A DNA stretch of 64,000 nt, from positions 62,001-126,000 of the forward strand of contig JAPLDQ010000045.1 in the NCBI GenBank assembly GCA_026391675.1, read 5' to 3'. Within the stretch, counting starts at the first letter, position 1. Every line of letters starts with the position of its first letter. The notes beneath the pieces were generated by a model that was given only the letters and a program-made list of their open reading frames with translations, was not told where the DNA came from and did no database searches. Of the stretch, positions 1-7,984 are shown piece by piece. The DNA is from Bacteroidota bacterium. Its GTDB lineage: Bacteria; Bacteroidota; Bacteroidia; Bacteroidales; JACABE01. The translations under genes and the position numbers were made by a program.

Positions 1-2
1 AA

Positions 3-425
3 ATTTCCAAACCTGACGGCACTCCTTATAAGGAAACATCCTATAAAACAGTGGTAACTGAAATTTATCCCAATGGCTCGCCCTATCATGTTATGTATAC
101 GAAACCAACGGATGCTATGGTATCAGAATTGTTTTTTTATCCAGGTTATAAACTCCAGATGATTGGCACATCAATAAACAATAAAAGGGAAGGTAAGTGG
201 AATTATTGGTACGAAAACGGAAATATGTGGAGCGAAGGCTATTATAAAAACGGCGAAAACGACAGCATCCGTAATGTATGGTACGAAAATGGTCAAAAAC
301 GTTACGAAGGCCTTTACCGCAATGCTAAAGAAGCCGGTTTATGGAAATTTTATGAAGCTAACGGGAAATTAGCTAAAGAAGTTAATTACGATACAGTTGG
401 GCTGATTAAAAAACTTAAGAAATAA
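3..425 (+). CDS. MORN-repeat / YwqK-like protein, 3' part
   Basis: The reading frame is open to the left edge of the window, so this is the C-terminal part of a longer host gene. The translation contains repeated units of the type G-x-W-x-x-Y/F-x-x-N-G (KWNYWYENGNMWSEGYY, VWYENGQKRYEGLY, LWKFYEANGKLAKE). This is the MORN-like repeat found in YwqK-family proteins, which are common in Bacteroidota. Such repeats form beta-hairpin ladders and often occur in secreted or surface proteins; the N-terminus with any signal peptide is not visible. The gene ends just before a strong bidirectional terminator and lies outside the prophage. A GTG at 51 is an internal codon, not a convincing start. Confidence 0.8.
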   Translation: MSKPDGTPYKETSYKTVVTEIYPNGSPYHVMYTKPTDAMVSELFFYPGYKLQMIGTSINNKREGKWNYWYENGNMWSEGYYKNGENDSIRNVWYENGQKRYEGLYRNAKEAGLWKFYEANGKLAKEVNYDTVGLIKKLKK

Positions 426-444
426 ATATAAAAAAGGATAAATT

Positions 445-475
445 AAAAAAGACGCTTTTGAGGAGCGTCTTTTTT
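445..475. terminator. Bidirectional intrinsic terminator
   Basis: A 12-bp perfect stem (AAAAAAGACGCT / AGCGTCTTTTTT, 445-456 and 464-475) with a 7-nt loop and A/T tracts on both sides. It ends the host MORN gene. Read on the minus strand, it also stops leftward transcription leaving the prophage repressor. Confidence 0.85.
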
Positions 476-481
476 AATTCT

Positions 482-494
482 GTGGTCCCACCTG
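482..494 (+). repeat. Prophage attL core (13-bp direct repeat)
   Basis: GTGGTCCCACCTG, repeated exactly at 46044-46056. It lies 7 bp after the host terminator and 62 bp before the first arm-type repeat, as expected for the left junction of an integrase-mediated insertion. Confidence 0.75.
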
Positions 495-555
495 AACCTC
501 GGTAAATTTTGCAGTAAGCTTATATTCAATTATTTATATTTGTCATTTTTTAAAG

Positions 556-577
556 TGTGCCTTTTATGTGCCTTTTA
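556..577 (+). repeat. Integrase arm-type sites, left arm
   Basis: Two tandem 11-bp copies of TGTGCCTTTTA (556-566, 567-577). The same motif occurs at 45869-45877, 45919-45929 and, in part, 45930-45936 near the other end, always in the same orientation. In the excised circle the copies flank the attP core on both sides, which is the arrangement of lambda-type arm sites. The second copy overlaps the stop codon of the repressor gene. Confidence 0.6.
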
Positions 578-958
578 GTGTTGCTGTTTTTCTTCTTCCA
601 GTAGTTTTTTTAAGAACTCTACCTGCCCCTGCAGATTATTTATATATTGCTCATACTTTGCATTCGATTCTTTATATATCGAAAATGGTACAGCATTTTC
701 GTAGTTTAAGGTGTATTTATTTTCCTTTTTAGTGTAGTTTGGTAACGATTCACCTACATTATTACTTTCATCTTCATATCCCAATTCATCTAAGCTAAAG
801 CCATATTTATGGCTTAATAGAAGCATGTTCTTAAATGAAAATGTTTCTTTTTTCATTGCTAACTTAAATCCACGATCTCCCATCCCGATGCTTTCGGCGG
901 CCTCTAAATAAGTTACGCCTAATCCTCTGAGTTTCAATTTTAAACGGTCAGTATACAT
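575..958 (-). CDS. CI-like phage repressor (HTH plus coiled coil)
   Basis: A 127-aa protein read leftward. Its N-terminal half contains an XRE-like helix-turn-helix (roughly residues 5-60: a LGVTYLEAAESIGMGDRGFK segment, then a second helix and a SLDEL motif typical of Cro/CI-like proteins). The C-terminal 30 residues (YEQYINNLQGQVEFLKKLLEEE) form a coiled coil that could dimerise it. The ATG at 958 was chosen because the longer frame from 1033 would read through the operator and promoter region. It is transcribed divergently from the early genes and sits beside attL, the usual place for a lysogeny repressor. No peptidase S24 domain is present, so induction must differ from LexA-type self-cleavage. 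Confidence 0.7.
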   Translation of the reverse strand: MYTDRLKLKLRGLGVTYLEAAESIGMGDRGFKLAMKKETFSFKNMLLLSHKYGFSLDELGYEDESNNVGESLPNYTKKENKYTLNYENAVPFSIYKESNAKYEQYINNLQGQVEFLKKLLEEEKQQH

Positions 959-986
959 TGCTTTGTTATTTAGAATGAGTATAAAT

Positions 987-1033
987 TTCACCTTTTTAAC
1001 AAAATAATTCACTTTAGGTGAACTATTCTTCAC
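987..1033. promoter_or_regulatory. Putative repressor operator region
   Basis: Holds a perfect 5-5-5 palindrome, TTCACTTTAGGTGAA (1008-1022), flanked by two more TTCAC half-sites (987-991 and 1029-1033). A minus-strand -7 box (TTATTTTG read leftward, 1000-1007) for the repressor gene abuts the palindrome. The palindrome also covers where the -33 region of the rightward promoter (1043-1050) should be. Binding here could therefore repress early genes and autoregulate the repressor. Confidence 0.5.
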
Positions 1034-1042
1034 TTTCTGATG

Positions 1043-1050
1043 TATATTTG
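1043..1050 (+). promoter_or_regulatory. Early rightward promoter, -7 box TATATTTG
   Basis: Perfect match to the Bacteroidota -7 consensus TAnnTTTG, 58 bp before the first early gene. It would drive the operon starting at 1109. Confidence 0.6.
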
Positions 1051-1056
1051 CAACAG

Positions 1057-1100
1057 AATTTCAACACAAAGTTAACATATTTTCAACATATTTTCAACAT
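1057..1100 (+). repeat. Tandem ATTTTCAACAT repeats in the early leader
   Basis: Two exact adjacent 11-bp copies (1079-1089, 1090-1100) and a degenerate third copy (1057-1067) fill the region between the early promoter and the first early ATG. Could be binding sites for a Cro-like protein such as the product of 1109-1339, or an effect on leader RNA. Confidence 0.45.
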
Positions 1101-1108
1101 ACAATACT

Positions 1109-1339
1109 ATGAATTTAATAAAAGATCAACTGAGCATACTCAACGAAGCTGAATTCAGGCCCAAGAAATGGGTACAATTAGTTCAATCCTTATTAGTGAA
1201 TAAAGGAATGGATTATTCTGAAAATTCAATCCGCTCAGTTTTAAGAGGTGAATTTTATAATGAAGTAATTGCACTCGAAATTATTTCTGTTTTTAAAAAA
1301 GAACAGAAACGCCAGGCTAAACTTTTAAAATCGATATAA
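1109..1339 (+). CDS. Small early protein, possible Cro/excision regulator
   Basis: 76 aa, basic, predicted mostly helical, first gene of the rightward early operon and transcribed divergently from the repressor. The central part (LVNKGMDYSENSIRSVLRGEFYNEVIALEIISVF) could be a helix-turn-helix of the type seen in phage Cro or excisionase proteins, but no family signature is clear. The stop codon lies one base before the ATG of the next gene. The position suggests an early regulator; function not established. Confidence 0.55.
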   Translation: MNLIKDQLSILNEAEFRPKKWVQLVQSLLVNKGMDYSENSIRSVLRGEFYNEVIALEIISVFKKEQKRQAKLLKSI

Positions 1340-1340
1340 G

Positions 1341-1892
1341 ATGAAATACAATGGTTTTGATTTAGGTAATTGTGAAACTTTTGTAAAGGATGCAAAACTC
1401 ATCCATATTTACGAAGGTAAAGTGTATTACGGAATGGATATCCCTAACAAATTGCTGGAGAAATACCGCAGTTTATTTTATTCGGATATCAAAGCCATGG
1501 AATGTATTATTAAAATGGGGTTTAAAGATAAAGCTGACGGACTGGCGCAGTTTATAAAATGCCGTTTTGGTGGTGCCGATTTATTGCAGGCTGATGTGGA
1601 TGGAAAAAAGTTTAACCCGGATTGGTTTAACTGTGGGAAACATGGAAGTTGCCCCTATGAATTTACAATTTGCAAACCGGTTATAACTACCCTGGGCGAA
1701 AAACTTAGCCGCTGCGAAGTTGCTGTTATGAAGCTGATAGCAGAAGATATGACCGATAAACAAATTGGAGATAAGCTTTTTGTTTCGGAAAACACCGTGC
1801 ATTCGCACAGGGTTAGCCTTACACAAAAAATAGGCTGCCACAGCAAGAGCGGGATAGTAAGATTTGCCATAGAAAAAGGAATAACACTATAA
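1341..1892 (+). CDS. LuxR-type HTH regulator with Cys-rich N-terminal part
   Basis: 183 aa. Residues ~118-180 form a clear GerE/LuxR DNA-binding domain (LSRCEVAVMKLIAEDMTDKQ, IGDKLFVSENTVHSHR, then LTQKIGCHSKSGIV). The N-terminal domain is not a recognisable receiver or autoinducer domain. It has a Cys/His cluster (CRFGGADLL ... NCGKHGSCPY ... C at residues ~73-112) that could bind a metal. Likely a phage transcription activator of early or late genes; an activator is needed for the atypical late promoters seen elsewhere in this prophage, but the link is only a hypothesis. Confidence 0.75.
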   Translation: MKYNGFDLGNCETFVKDAKLIHIYEGKVYYGMDIPNKLLEKYRSLFYSDIKAMECIIKMGFKDKADGLAQFIKCRFGGADLLQADVDGKKFNPDWFNCGKHGSCPYEFTICKPVITTLGEKLSRCEVAVMKLIAEDMTDKQIGDKLFVSENTVHSHRVSLTQKIGCHSKSGIVRFAIEKGITL

Positions 1893-1909
1893 CAATTAAA
1901 ATAAAACTT

Positions 1910-2152
1910 ATGAAAAAAATTGACATTAAAAAAAGTTTAAAGCTTTGTAAAACGCTTTGGAAAATTGGACTTTACTTTTTATTTAGCGAAACTGTATTTT
2001 TTTTATTTAAGTATGGACCCCATTTTCGTGCAACTACACTTGATGAAAAAATATGTGATTACATAGCACTTATATTTTTTGTTATTGCAATAGCTTACTT
2101 TATTAAAGTGGCTTTATATGTAATTGAATTACATATTGATAAAAAAAAATAA
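1910..2152 (+). CDS. Small two-helix membrane protein
   Basis: 80 aa with two hydrophobic stretches (about residues 17-32 and 50-70) separated by a short polar loop, and lysine-rich termini. No family recognised. Member of the early operon, 18 bases after the LuxR-type gene. A role in superinfection exclusion would fit a small early membrane protein, but there is no direct evidence. Confidence 0.6.
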   Translation: MKKIDIKKSLKLCKTLWKIGLYFLFSETVFFLFKYGPHFRATTLDEKICDYIALIFFVIAIAYFIKVALYVIELHIDKKK

Positions 2153-2158
2153 GATTAT

Positions 2159-2662
2159 ATGGAAACTTTAAAACATTATGATTGCCCAGGGGCTCATCCT
2201 ATGAAGCCAACGTGCTACATAAGTTATCCAATGAGTGGTATAACTGATCTTAATTTAGCTTTTGAAACGGAAGCTTGTTATAAACTGAGGAACTTAGGTT
2301 ATTGGGTTTATCAACCCAGCAAGCTTTCTCAGTTTGTTGATAAAAGCATTAGCGATGCTCAGTATAAACATTACCTTGGTTTTGATTTGTGGAGTTTGAG
2401 CCGCGTTGATTTAATGGTTCTGGCACCTAACTGGCAACGTTCAAATGGTTGTAAATGGGAAATTGAATTTGCACTGGATCATGAAATTCCAATTTTATTA
2501 TACGATAATATGCTTCCTTTTACTAAAGATGATTACCAGGCATATTTAGATTCTATTTCGAAAGAAGCCCGCAATTGTGAATATAAAAAATATGTATTCA
2601 TTGCATTGTGTGTTTTGTTATTTCTTCAAGTGATCAGTTGGTTTGCTAATATAATTTTTTAG
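2159..2662 (+). CDS. DUF4406-like (nucleoside 2-deoxyribosyltransferase fold) protein with C-terminal TM helix
   Basis: 167 aa. The sequence PTCYISYPMSGITD near the N-terminus, the later DLWSLSRVDLMVLAPNWQRS, and GCKWEIEFALDHEIPILLY match the DUF4406 family, a Rossmann-like relative of nucleoside 2-deoxyribosyltransferases often encoded by phages. The conserved Y-I-(S)-Y/G-P-M-S-G start and the E of the WEIEFA segment are present. Unusually, residues ~143-167 are a hydrophobic helix (YVFIALCVLLFLQVISWFAN) that would tether the enzyme to the membrane. Ends with TAG, showing that TAG is a normal stop in this phage. Confidence 0.75.
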   Translation: METLKHYDCPGAHPMKPTCYISYPMSGITDLNLAFETEACYKLRNLGYWVYQPSKLSQFVDKSISDAQYKHYLGFDLWSLSRVDLMVLAPNWQRSNGCKWEIEFALDHEIPILLYDNMLPFTKDDYQAYLDSISKEARNCEYKKYVFIALCVLLFLQVISWFANIIF

Positions 2663-2664
2663 TT

Positions 2665-2859
2665 ATGGCTTATACAGAAGATACGGGTGTAAATACATCG
2701 GGTAAGATTTATGCCATAAAAGAACTTAACCAGGCTGAACTGAAAATGATACAATTCGGGCTGAATTTACTGGAAGAAAGCCTTAATAAATCGGAAGATA
2801 TTGAAAGGCAGAAGCTGCTCCCCTCCGTAGTTAAATTAAACCAATCTATTAAACATTAA
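2665..2859 (+). CDS. Small hypothetical early protein
   Basis: 64 aa, acidic and helical, with no recognisable motif. It starts two bases after the DUF4406-like gene and is followed by another small gene after four bases, so it belongs to a tightly packed early operon. Short phage accessory protein of unknown role. Confidence 0.5.
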   Translation: MAYTEDTGVNTSGKIYAIKELNQAELKMIQFGLNLLEESLNKSEDIERQKLLPSVVKLNQSIKH

Positions 2860-2863
2860 AACC

Positions 2864-3154
2864 ATGGCCGATTTACAAAAAGAAGGCTATACATTATGCA
2901 AGAGCATAATTAGCCAACGCCTGATGCTGATACGTTTTGACAAGAGCAAAATGTATGATACTGATAACGTAAGAACCGAAGCTGAAAACCTAAAGCTTGA
3001 GTTTGATAAGTACAACAGCAATCCTCGTAGCCTGGCATATTTTATTAAAACCAATTATTTCAGATTAGTAAGCCTGATCACTAAGAATAGCGCATACCAA
3101 AACAGGCTTAACCGCTTGTATGAATTATACAATCAATCATTAACAATAGCTTAA
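2864..3154 (+). CDS. Small hypothetical early protein
   Basis: 96 aa, basic, predicted all-helical, with no family recognised. Tight spacing within the early operon (4 bases after the preceding stop, 2 bases before the next start) supports it as a real gene. Confidence 0.55.
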   Translation: MADLQKEGYTLCKSIISQRLMLIRFDKSKMYDTDNVRTEAENLKLEFDKYNSNPRSLAYFIKTNYFRLVSLITKNSAYQNRLNRLYELYNQSLTIA

Positions 3155-3156
3155 TT

Positions 3157-3303
3157 ATGGAACCATTTCAACACACAATGTCATTGCCTGCATTATTATT
3201 CCTGATCATAGGAACAATGTCAATTTTTATATATGTAATAATGATGGGAGCCGGTATTTATAAAAAAGAAAACGACAATGACGATAATCCCGAAATTGGA
3301 TAA
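3157..3303 (+). CDS. Single-pass membrane miniprotein (48 aa)
   Basis: Starts with ATG 2 bases after the previous stop and encodes 48 aa: a short polar start, one long hydrophobic helix (about residues 9-35, LPALLFLIIGTMSIFIYVIM), then a charged tail (KKENDNDDN). The 3' end overlaps the next gene by 26 bases in another frame. Its position in a packed operon and clean membrane topology argue for a real gene. Function unknown. Confidence 0.5.
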   Translation: MEPFQHTMSLPALLFLIIGTMSIFIYVIMMGAGIYKKENDNDDNPEIG

Positions 3304-3529
3304 ATGTGGTTTTTATAAATACGATGAGTTACCAGAAGGTGCCGTTACTGTTACACCCGAAATGTTTGAAGCAGGATATTTATTGCCCGGCCATCCGTTT
3401 GTAATCTACTCTGAGGTATATAAAGAATACCAATGCCACCGCTACAATGGTGTAGCCAACGAAACAATATTAGAATTTATAAAAATGGGCAGGGTTTATT
3501 CCTTGCTGGAGATAACAACTAAAAAATAA
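3278..3529 (+). CDS. Hypothetical early protein
   Basis: 83 aa, mixed alpha/beta, with several aromatic residues and the segment VTPEMFEAGYLLPGHPFVIYSEVYKEY. No family recognised. The start overlaps the preceding miniprotein gene; the next gene follows after 4 bases. Confidence 0.5.
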   Translation: MTIIPKLDKCGFYKYDELPEGAVTVTPEMFEAGYLLPGHPFVIYSEVYKEYQCHRYNGVANETILEFIKMGRVYSLLEITTKK

Positions 3530-3533
3530 ATTT

Positions 3534-3848
3534 ATGAAAAAAGTAACATTATTAGCCGGACCAATAGGTTGCGGAAAAACAACAAAAGCCTTAGAGCTTG
3601 CAAAAGATAAGACTAATCTTATAATTGGAGCTGACGGTACAATACCAAATAGTACAAAAGAAATAATAAAAAAAACTGAAGTGATAATAATTGAGGAATT
3701 TGTAAGTAATCGTGAATTATTTCTACAAAACATTGCTTTTATATGTGAGGAAATATTTAAGGGTAATGATATAACTGAACATGTTATTTTTTGCCACCAA
3801 TGCACGGAATTGCCTATTGAATTTGAAATTATTGACTTTAATAAATAA
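3534..3848 (+). CDS. Small P-loop NTPase
   Basis: 104 aa. A perfect Walker A motif, GPIGCGKTT, lies at residues ~9-17 after a beta strand (VTLLA), and a Walker B-like strand VIIIEEF at ~residues 48-54. This is a minimal P-loop domain without the usual helical lid. It could be a stand-alone ATPase or kinase-like phage protein. It sits in the early operon between unknown genes, so its substrate is not indicated. Confidence 0.65.
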   Translation: MKKVTLLAGPIGCGKTTKALELAKDKTNLIIGADGTIPNSTKEIIKKTEVIIIEEFVSNRELFLQNIAFICEEIFKGNDITEHVIFCHQCTELPIEFEIIDFNK

Positions 3849-3853
3849 TCCTT

Positions 3854-4459
3854 ATGAAAGAACTACCTATCTTATTTAGTACTCCAATGGTAAACCTTCT
3901 TGATTTAAGAAGGAAAAGCCAAACAAGAAGAATTTGCAAATATCAAAATTGGTCATATCAAGAATTATATGACTTTAATGTAAACGGGATTCACAGCAAA
4001 AAAGACAGAAATGTTTCAAGTAAATATCAAGTTGGTGATATTTTATGGGTAAAAGAAACATTTGCAAAAGGTCCTTATTATTTTGGAAAAGGAGAATCAA
4101 CTTTTTATAAAGCTGCATGTGGTGAACAAATGATATCAGAATTAAAATGGAAATCATCCTTATTTATGCCTAAAGAATTAGCCAGAGTATGGCTAAGAGT
4201 TACTCATGTAAAAGTTGAGAGATTACAAAGTATAAGTTTTAATGATGCTATTAATGAAGGTATAAGATTAGTATGGTATAAAAATAAAACTTTTTTCCTA
4301 AATCCAATGATATCATCTGATAATCATTTTCCAAAAGCTGATATCGCTTTTATGAATTTATGGGATAATATACATGGTGAGCAAAGTCATGGCAAAAACC
4401 CATGGGTATTTGCTTATATGTTTGAAATTTTAAGCACTTCCGGCCGCCCAACTTTATAA
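3854..4459 (+). CDS. Phage ASCH-like protein
   Basis: 201 aa. The start (LPILFSTPMV, followed by LDLRRKSQTRR) and later YQVGDILWVKETFAKG, LFMPKELARVWLRVTHVKVERLQ and a C-terminal FMNLWDNIHG are the pattern of the ASCH/YqfB-like proteins found in many phages, where the first motif usually reads 'M-x-L-x-G-x-K-T-x-T-R-R'. ASCH domains are PUA-like folds thought to bind RNA or modified bases. In this copy the 'AILDGRKT' segment is degraded to NLLDLRRKSQ but the TRR end is kept. Position just before the primase suggests a nucleic-acid-related early function. Confidence 0.7.
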   Translation: MKELPILFSTPMVNLLDLRRKSQTRRICKYQNWSYQELYDFNVNGIHSKKDRNVSSKYQVGDILWVKETFAKGPYYFGKGESTFYKAACGEQMISELKWKSSLFMPKELARVWLRVTHVKVERLQSISFNDAINEGIRLVWYKNKTFFLNPMISSDNHFPKADIAFMNLWDNIHGEQSHGKNPWVFAYMFEILSTSGRPTL

Positions 4460-4491
4460 ACTTTCTACTTTAAAACTTTACAAACTGTTTT

Positions 4492-7400
4492 ATGCAAGAT
4501 ATTATTGATAAAATTAAAGAATTGCCGATTGATGCAGTTCTTAAGAACTACCTCTCACTTAAAAAAGCAGGTAAAAACCTGCAGGCCTGCTGTCCGTTTC
4601 ACCAGGAGAAAACACCAAGCTTTAGCGTAAGACCTGCCAAAAACAGCTTTAAATGTTTTGGCTGTGGCGTAGGTGGTGATGCCATCAGCTTCGTGATGAA
4701 ATTTAAAGCACTGGATTTTATGGGTGCGGTGGAAGAAATCTGCAATGATCATAGCATTGATTTCCATAAAAAAGAATATAAAAAAGAGGATGTTCAGGTG
4801 GTAGAACTTAAGGAAGAACTGGCAAAGCTTAACGAACTGGCTGCAGGATTTTACCATAGTCCGCTGGCTGAAGATGAAATTGACGAGAAGTTTGATTTTA
4901 TCTTTTCACGCATCCGCAGCTGGGAACTGATGAAGGAGTTTGAAATTGGACTGGCTCCTGATGCCTGGGACGGCTTTTTAAAACTGGCCAAAACGGCTGA
5001 GTATAAAGAAGAATTTTTATTGAAAAGCGGACTGATAAAAGAATCTGAAAAAGGCAAACAATATGATTTCTTTAGAAACCGTATGATATTTCCCATCCGT
5101 GATATTGTTGGCCGCTTGGTTGGCTTTGGTGCAAGGGTGATGCCCGGTGCTGATAAGAAGGAGGCTAAGTACCTGAATTCTGCTGAAAGTATTATTTATA
5201 ACAAAAGCAAGGTGTTGTATGGTTTGCACCTGGCAAAAACAAGCATACAGGAAAAAGGCATGGTTATTATAACAGAGGGTTATACCGATGTTATCAATAT
5301 GCACCGCATTGGCCATACCAATACTGTGGCTACCTGCGGCACTTCGCTAACTGAGGAGCATTGCAAAATACTGAAACGTTATAGTATGAATGCGCTGATA
5401 TTGCGTGATGCCGACAAAGCAGGACGCAAAGCGGCCATACGTGATGGTGAAATGCTTTTGAATGCAGGTTTTAATGTTTTTATTGCCACCGGAATCCCGG
5501 AAGGCGAAGATCCTGATAGCTGGTACAAATATCCGAATCAGAAAATTGAGAATGAAGATTATGTGATGTTCCGCATACGCGAGGAATTAAAAAATACGGA
5601 AACGGATCCACTGAAACGTGCCGAAGCCTTGCACGAAATTGGCAAACTATTGAACCTGGTGCAGCGCGAAACGCTGCGCTCCACTTATATCAATTTTATT
5701 GCCAAGGAATATAAGAAGCAAAACATCACCAAAAAAGATATCACAGATGTAATTAAAGAAACTGCCCAGGACGAAGATACTGAAAAAGCTATAGAACTGG
5801 ATACCGAAGGTTTGCCCAGCTATGTTGACAAGCATGAGTTTGTGAAATACTGTTTCTACGAAAGCCAGGAAGGGATTGAAAAGAACCAGTATTATTACCG
5901 TGGCTATGGCAGGATAAGCAATTTTGTGATGTTTCCGCTTTACCACATTGAAAGTACCAACGACACGCGCAAGCTGTTTGAAATCCTGAACAAATACAAC
6001 GACCGCAAGGTGATTGAAATGGATATGCAGAGTATGGTTTCTACCATGAATTTCAGGAGATCGATAGAAAGCCGAGGCAATTTCCTATTTGAAGGCTCTG
6101 ATACGCATTTTATGCACCTGAAGCGTAAATGGTACGACCAAACCAAATACTGCAAGAAAATTGACCGCCTGGGCTGGCAGGGGGCAGGTTTCTGGGCATG
6201 GAGCAACGGCATAAGCAAAACGGATGGCAGTTTTATCCCGATTGACAGCAATGGCATAGTTGCCTTTAATGATGTGCATTATTTTATACCGGCTTTTAGC
6301 AGCATTTATAAGGATGATAATTCTATCTTCCGGGACGAAAGGAAGTTTAAGTACATAAAATCGGAAAACAATAATATTACGCTGTATGACTGGGCAGAGA
6401 AGTTTATTGCCGTTTACGGTGAACAGGCAAGGCTTACGATTTGCTTTTACCTTACCACTTTATTTAGTGATCATATCTTTAATAAGCTTACCAACCTGCC
6501 GATGCTTAATATTTACGGACAAAAGGGTACCGGTAAAAACGAACAGGCTATGAGTTTGCTTTGCCTTTTCGGCCATCCACAAAACGAGCTGCAGATAAAT
6601 AATGCCACCAAGCCCGGGATAAGTGCCCACTTGGAAATGTTTATCAATGCACTGAGCTGGATTGATGAATACAAAAACGCCATGCCACTGGAATATATTG
6701 AAGCATTGAAAGCCATTTACAACCGCAATGGCCGTACCCGTGGCAGCATAAAGGAAGGCGTTAAAAAGGAAAATACCCAGATTGACAGCATGGCCATAAT
6801 TACCGGGCAGGAAATGCTTACGGCTGATGTGGCTTTGTTTAGCAGGGTATTATTCCTGCATTATCATAATACTGAACATACCCAGGAAGAAAAGGATTTG
6901 CTGGAAGAATTACGCGCCATACAGCAAAAAGGCTTAAGCCATATTACAACAGATATTTTGCGCCACCGTGATCATGTAATTGAAAGGTACCGCTATAGTT
7001 TTGGCGAAGTGCAGACTGATATCATGAAACGCATGGATAAGAATATTATTGATGATAGGATTATGCGTAATATATTTTCGGTGTTGGCCAGCTTCCATTG
7101 TTTGCAGCAATTGATTAAGCTTCCGTTTACCTACGAAGAGCTGATTGAAACTGCCATTGACAATATGAATTACCACAACCAACTGCTGCGCAATACCAAT
7201 GAACTTAGCCAATTCTGGAATATGCTGGAAACTTTGGTTGAAAAGGATCTGATAAAGGAAAGGATTAATTTCCGCATTGAGCCATTAAGCGATATTACTA
7301 TAAACGTTGGAGCCAACAGGGTGGATAAAAAGATAGTTCCCACGCAAAACGTGCTGCTGCTTAAATGGACCGGTATATACCAGTTGTATGCTGAATACAG

Positions 7401-7689
7401 CAACCGAAGCGGAATAAACATATTACCCGAAAGCACACTGCTGCATTACATTGAAACCAGTAAGCCTTTTATTGGCCGTAAAAAAAGCGTAAGATTTGAC
7501 AAGGATACCAACCAAGCATTGTGTTTGAAATACAAAGACCTTGGCATTAACCTGGTGAGATATAGCGGAAATACAGTTAATGAAAAGGATGATGACATAA
7601 AACCGGATTATTCTTCAAATTTTGATGAAGATGGAAATAAGGTTATTGCTCCGGTATTGAAAAAAGTTGAAGATGAATTACCGTTTTAA
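4492..7689 (+). CDS. Primase-helicase fusion (CHC2 zinc finger, TOPRIM, P-loop ATPase)
   Basis: 1065 aa replication protein. Residues ~30-60 hold a DnaG-type zinc finger (C34-P-F-H, then K-C55-F-G-C58-G). Residues ~125-250 form the RNA polymerase N-terminal basin (FRNRMIFPIRD, GFGARVM). TOPRIM motifs follow: ITEGYTDV at ~260 with the catalytic Glu, and ILRDADKAGRKAA at ~303 with the DxD-like acidic pair. The C-terminal half has a P-loop region (YGQKGTGKNEQA at ~676, ALSWIDEY at ~720), so one polypeptide can prime and probably unwind DNA, as in other phage primase-helicases. The Walker A ends in GKN rather than GKT/GKS, which is unusual. No separate DnaB-type helicase gene is visible in the prophage. 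Confidence 0.88.
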   Translation: MQDIIDKIKELPIDAVLKNYLSLKKAGKNLQACCPFHQEKTPSFSVRPAKNSFKCFGCGVGGDAISFVMKFKALDFMGAVEEICNDHSIDFHKKEYKKEDVQVVELKEELAKLNELAAGFYHSPLAEDEIDEKFDFIFSRIRSWELMKEFEIGLAPDAWDGFLKLAKTAEYKEEFLLKSGLIKESEKGKQYDFFRNRMIFPIRDIVGRLVGFGARVMPGADKKEAKYLNSAESIIYNKSKVLYGLHLAKTSIQEKGMVIITEGYTDVINMHRIGHTNTVATCGTSLTEEHCKILKRYSMNALILRDADKAGRKAAIRDGEMLLNAGFNVFIATGIPEGEDPDSWYKYPNQKIENEDYVMFRIREELKNTETDPLKRAEALHEIGKLLNLVQRETLRSTYINFIAKEYKKQNITKKDITDVIKETAQDEDTEKAIELDTEGLPSYVDKHEFVKYCFYESQEGIEKNQYYYRGYGRISNFVMFPLYHIESTNDTRKLFEILNKYNDRKVIEMDMQSMVSTMNFRRSIESRGNFLFEGSDTHFMHLKRKWYDQTKYCKKIDRLGWQGAGFWAWSNGISKTDGSFIPIDSNGIVAFNDVHYFIPAFSSIYKDDNSIFRDERKFKYIKSENNNITLYDWAEKFIAVYGEQARLTICFYLTTLFSDHIFNKLTNLPMLNIYGQKGTGKNEQAMSLLCLFGHPQNELQINNATKPGISAHLEMFINALSWIDEYKNAMPLEYIEALKAIYNRNGRTRGSIKEGVKKENTQIDSMAIITGQEMLTADVALFSRVLFLHYHNTEHTQEEKDLLEELRAIQQKGLSHITTDILRHRDHVIERYRYSFGEVQTDIMKRMDKNIIDDRIMRNIFSVLASFHCLQQLIKLPFTYEELIETAIDNMNYHNQLLRNTNELSQFWNMLETLVEKDLIKERINFRIEPLSDITINVGANRVDKKIVPTQNVLLLKWTGIYQLYAEYSNRSGINILPESTLLHYIETSKPFIGRKKSVRFDKDTNQALCLKYKDLGINLVRYSGNTVNEKDDDIKPDYSSNFDEDGNKVIAPVLKKVEDELPF

Positions 7690-7692
7690 GCC

Positions 7693-7974
7693 ATGAGAGG
7701 AAACAATAGCATAAGCTGGACTGCTGCAGAAACTGATTTCCTGTATGAAAATAAGGGAAGGATGAGTATGATTGCAATGAGTGAAACGCTTGGCAAAACA
7801 GAAACCCAGGTATATGCTAAAATATGGCGTTTAAACTTTAAGGAGCAGCATGCAGCTGAAGTTAAAAAACAATTCCTTGATTATATGCCTGCGGAGCTGG
7901 ATGGTGAAGTGAGTGCAGGTGAAAAAAGGAAGAAAGATTATGGAGAATTTTTTGAGAATTATAAACCTAAATAA
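7693..7974 (+). CDS. Myb/SANT-like HTH protein
   Basis: 93 aa. Residues ~7-52 (SWTAAETDFLYENKGRMSMI, then AMSETLGKTETQVYAKIWRL) match a SANT/Myb-like three-helix DNA-binding unit with the leading 'W-T-x-x-E-x-x-x-L' and a C-terminal recognition helix. The rest is a polar tail. It starts three bases after the primase stop, so it is probably co-expressed with replication functions. A DNA-binding accessory or regulator is plausible; the target is unknown. Confidence 0.6.
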   Translation: MRGNNSISWTAAETDFLYENKGRMSMIAMSETLGKTETQVYAKIWRLNFKEQHAAEVKKQFLDYMPAELDGEVSAGEKRKKDYGEFFENYKPK

Positions 7975-7984
7975 ATTAAAAATT

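Noticed and set aside
482-494. A tRNA gene at the attachment site
   Set aside because: Only a 13-17-base match to a tRNA 3' end is present; no cloverleaf can be formed from the flanks.
575-1033. Longer 152-aa repressor frame
   Set aside because: The first 25 residues would be encoded by the operator and promoter region; ATG 958 gives a normal HTH N-terminus.
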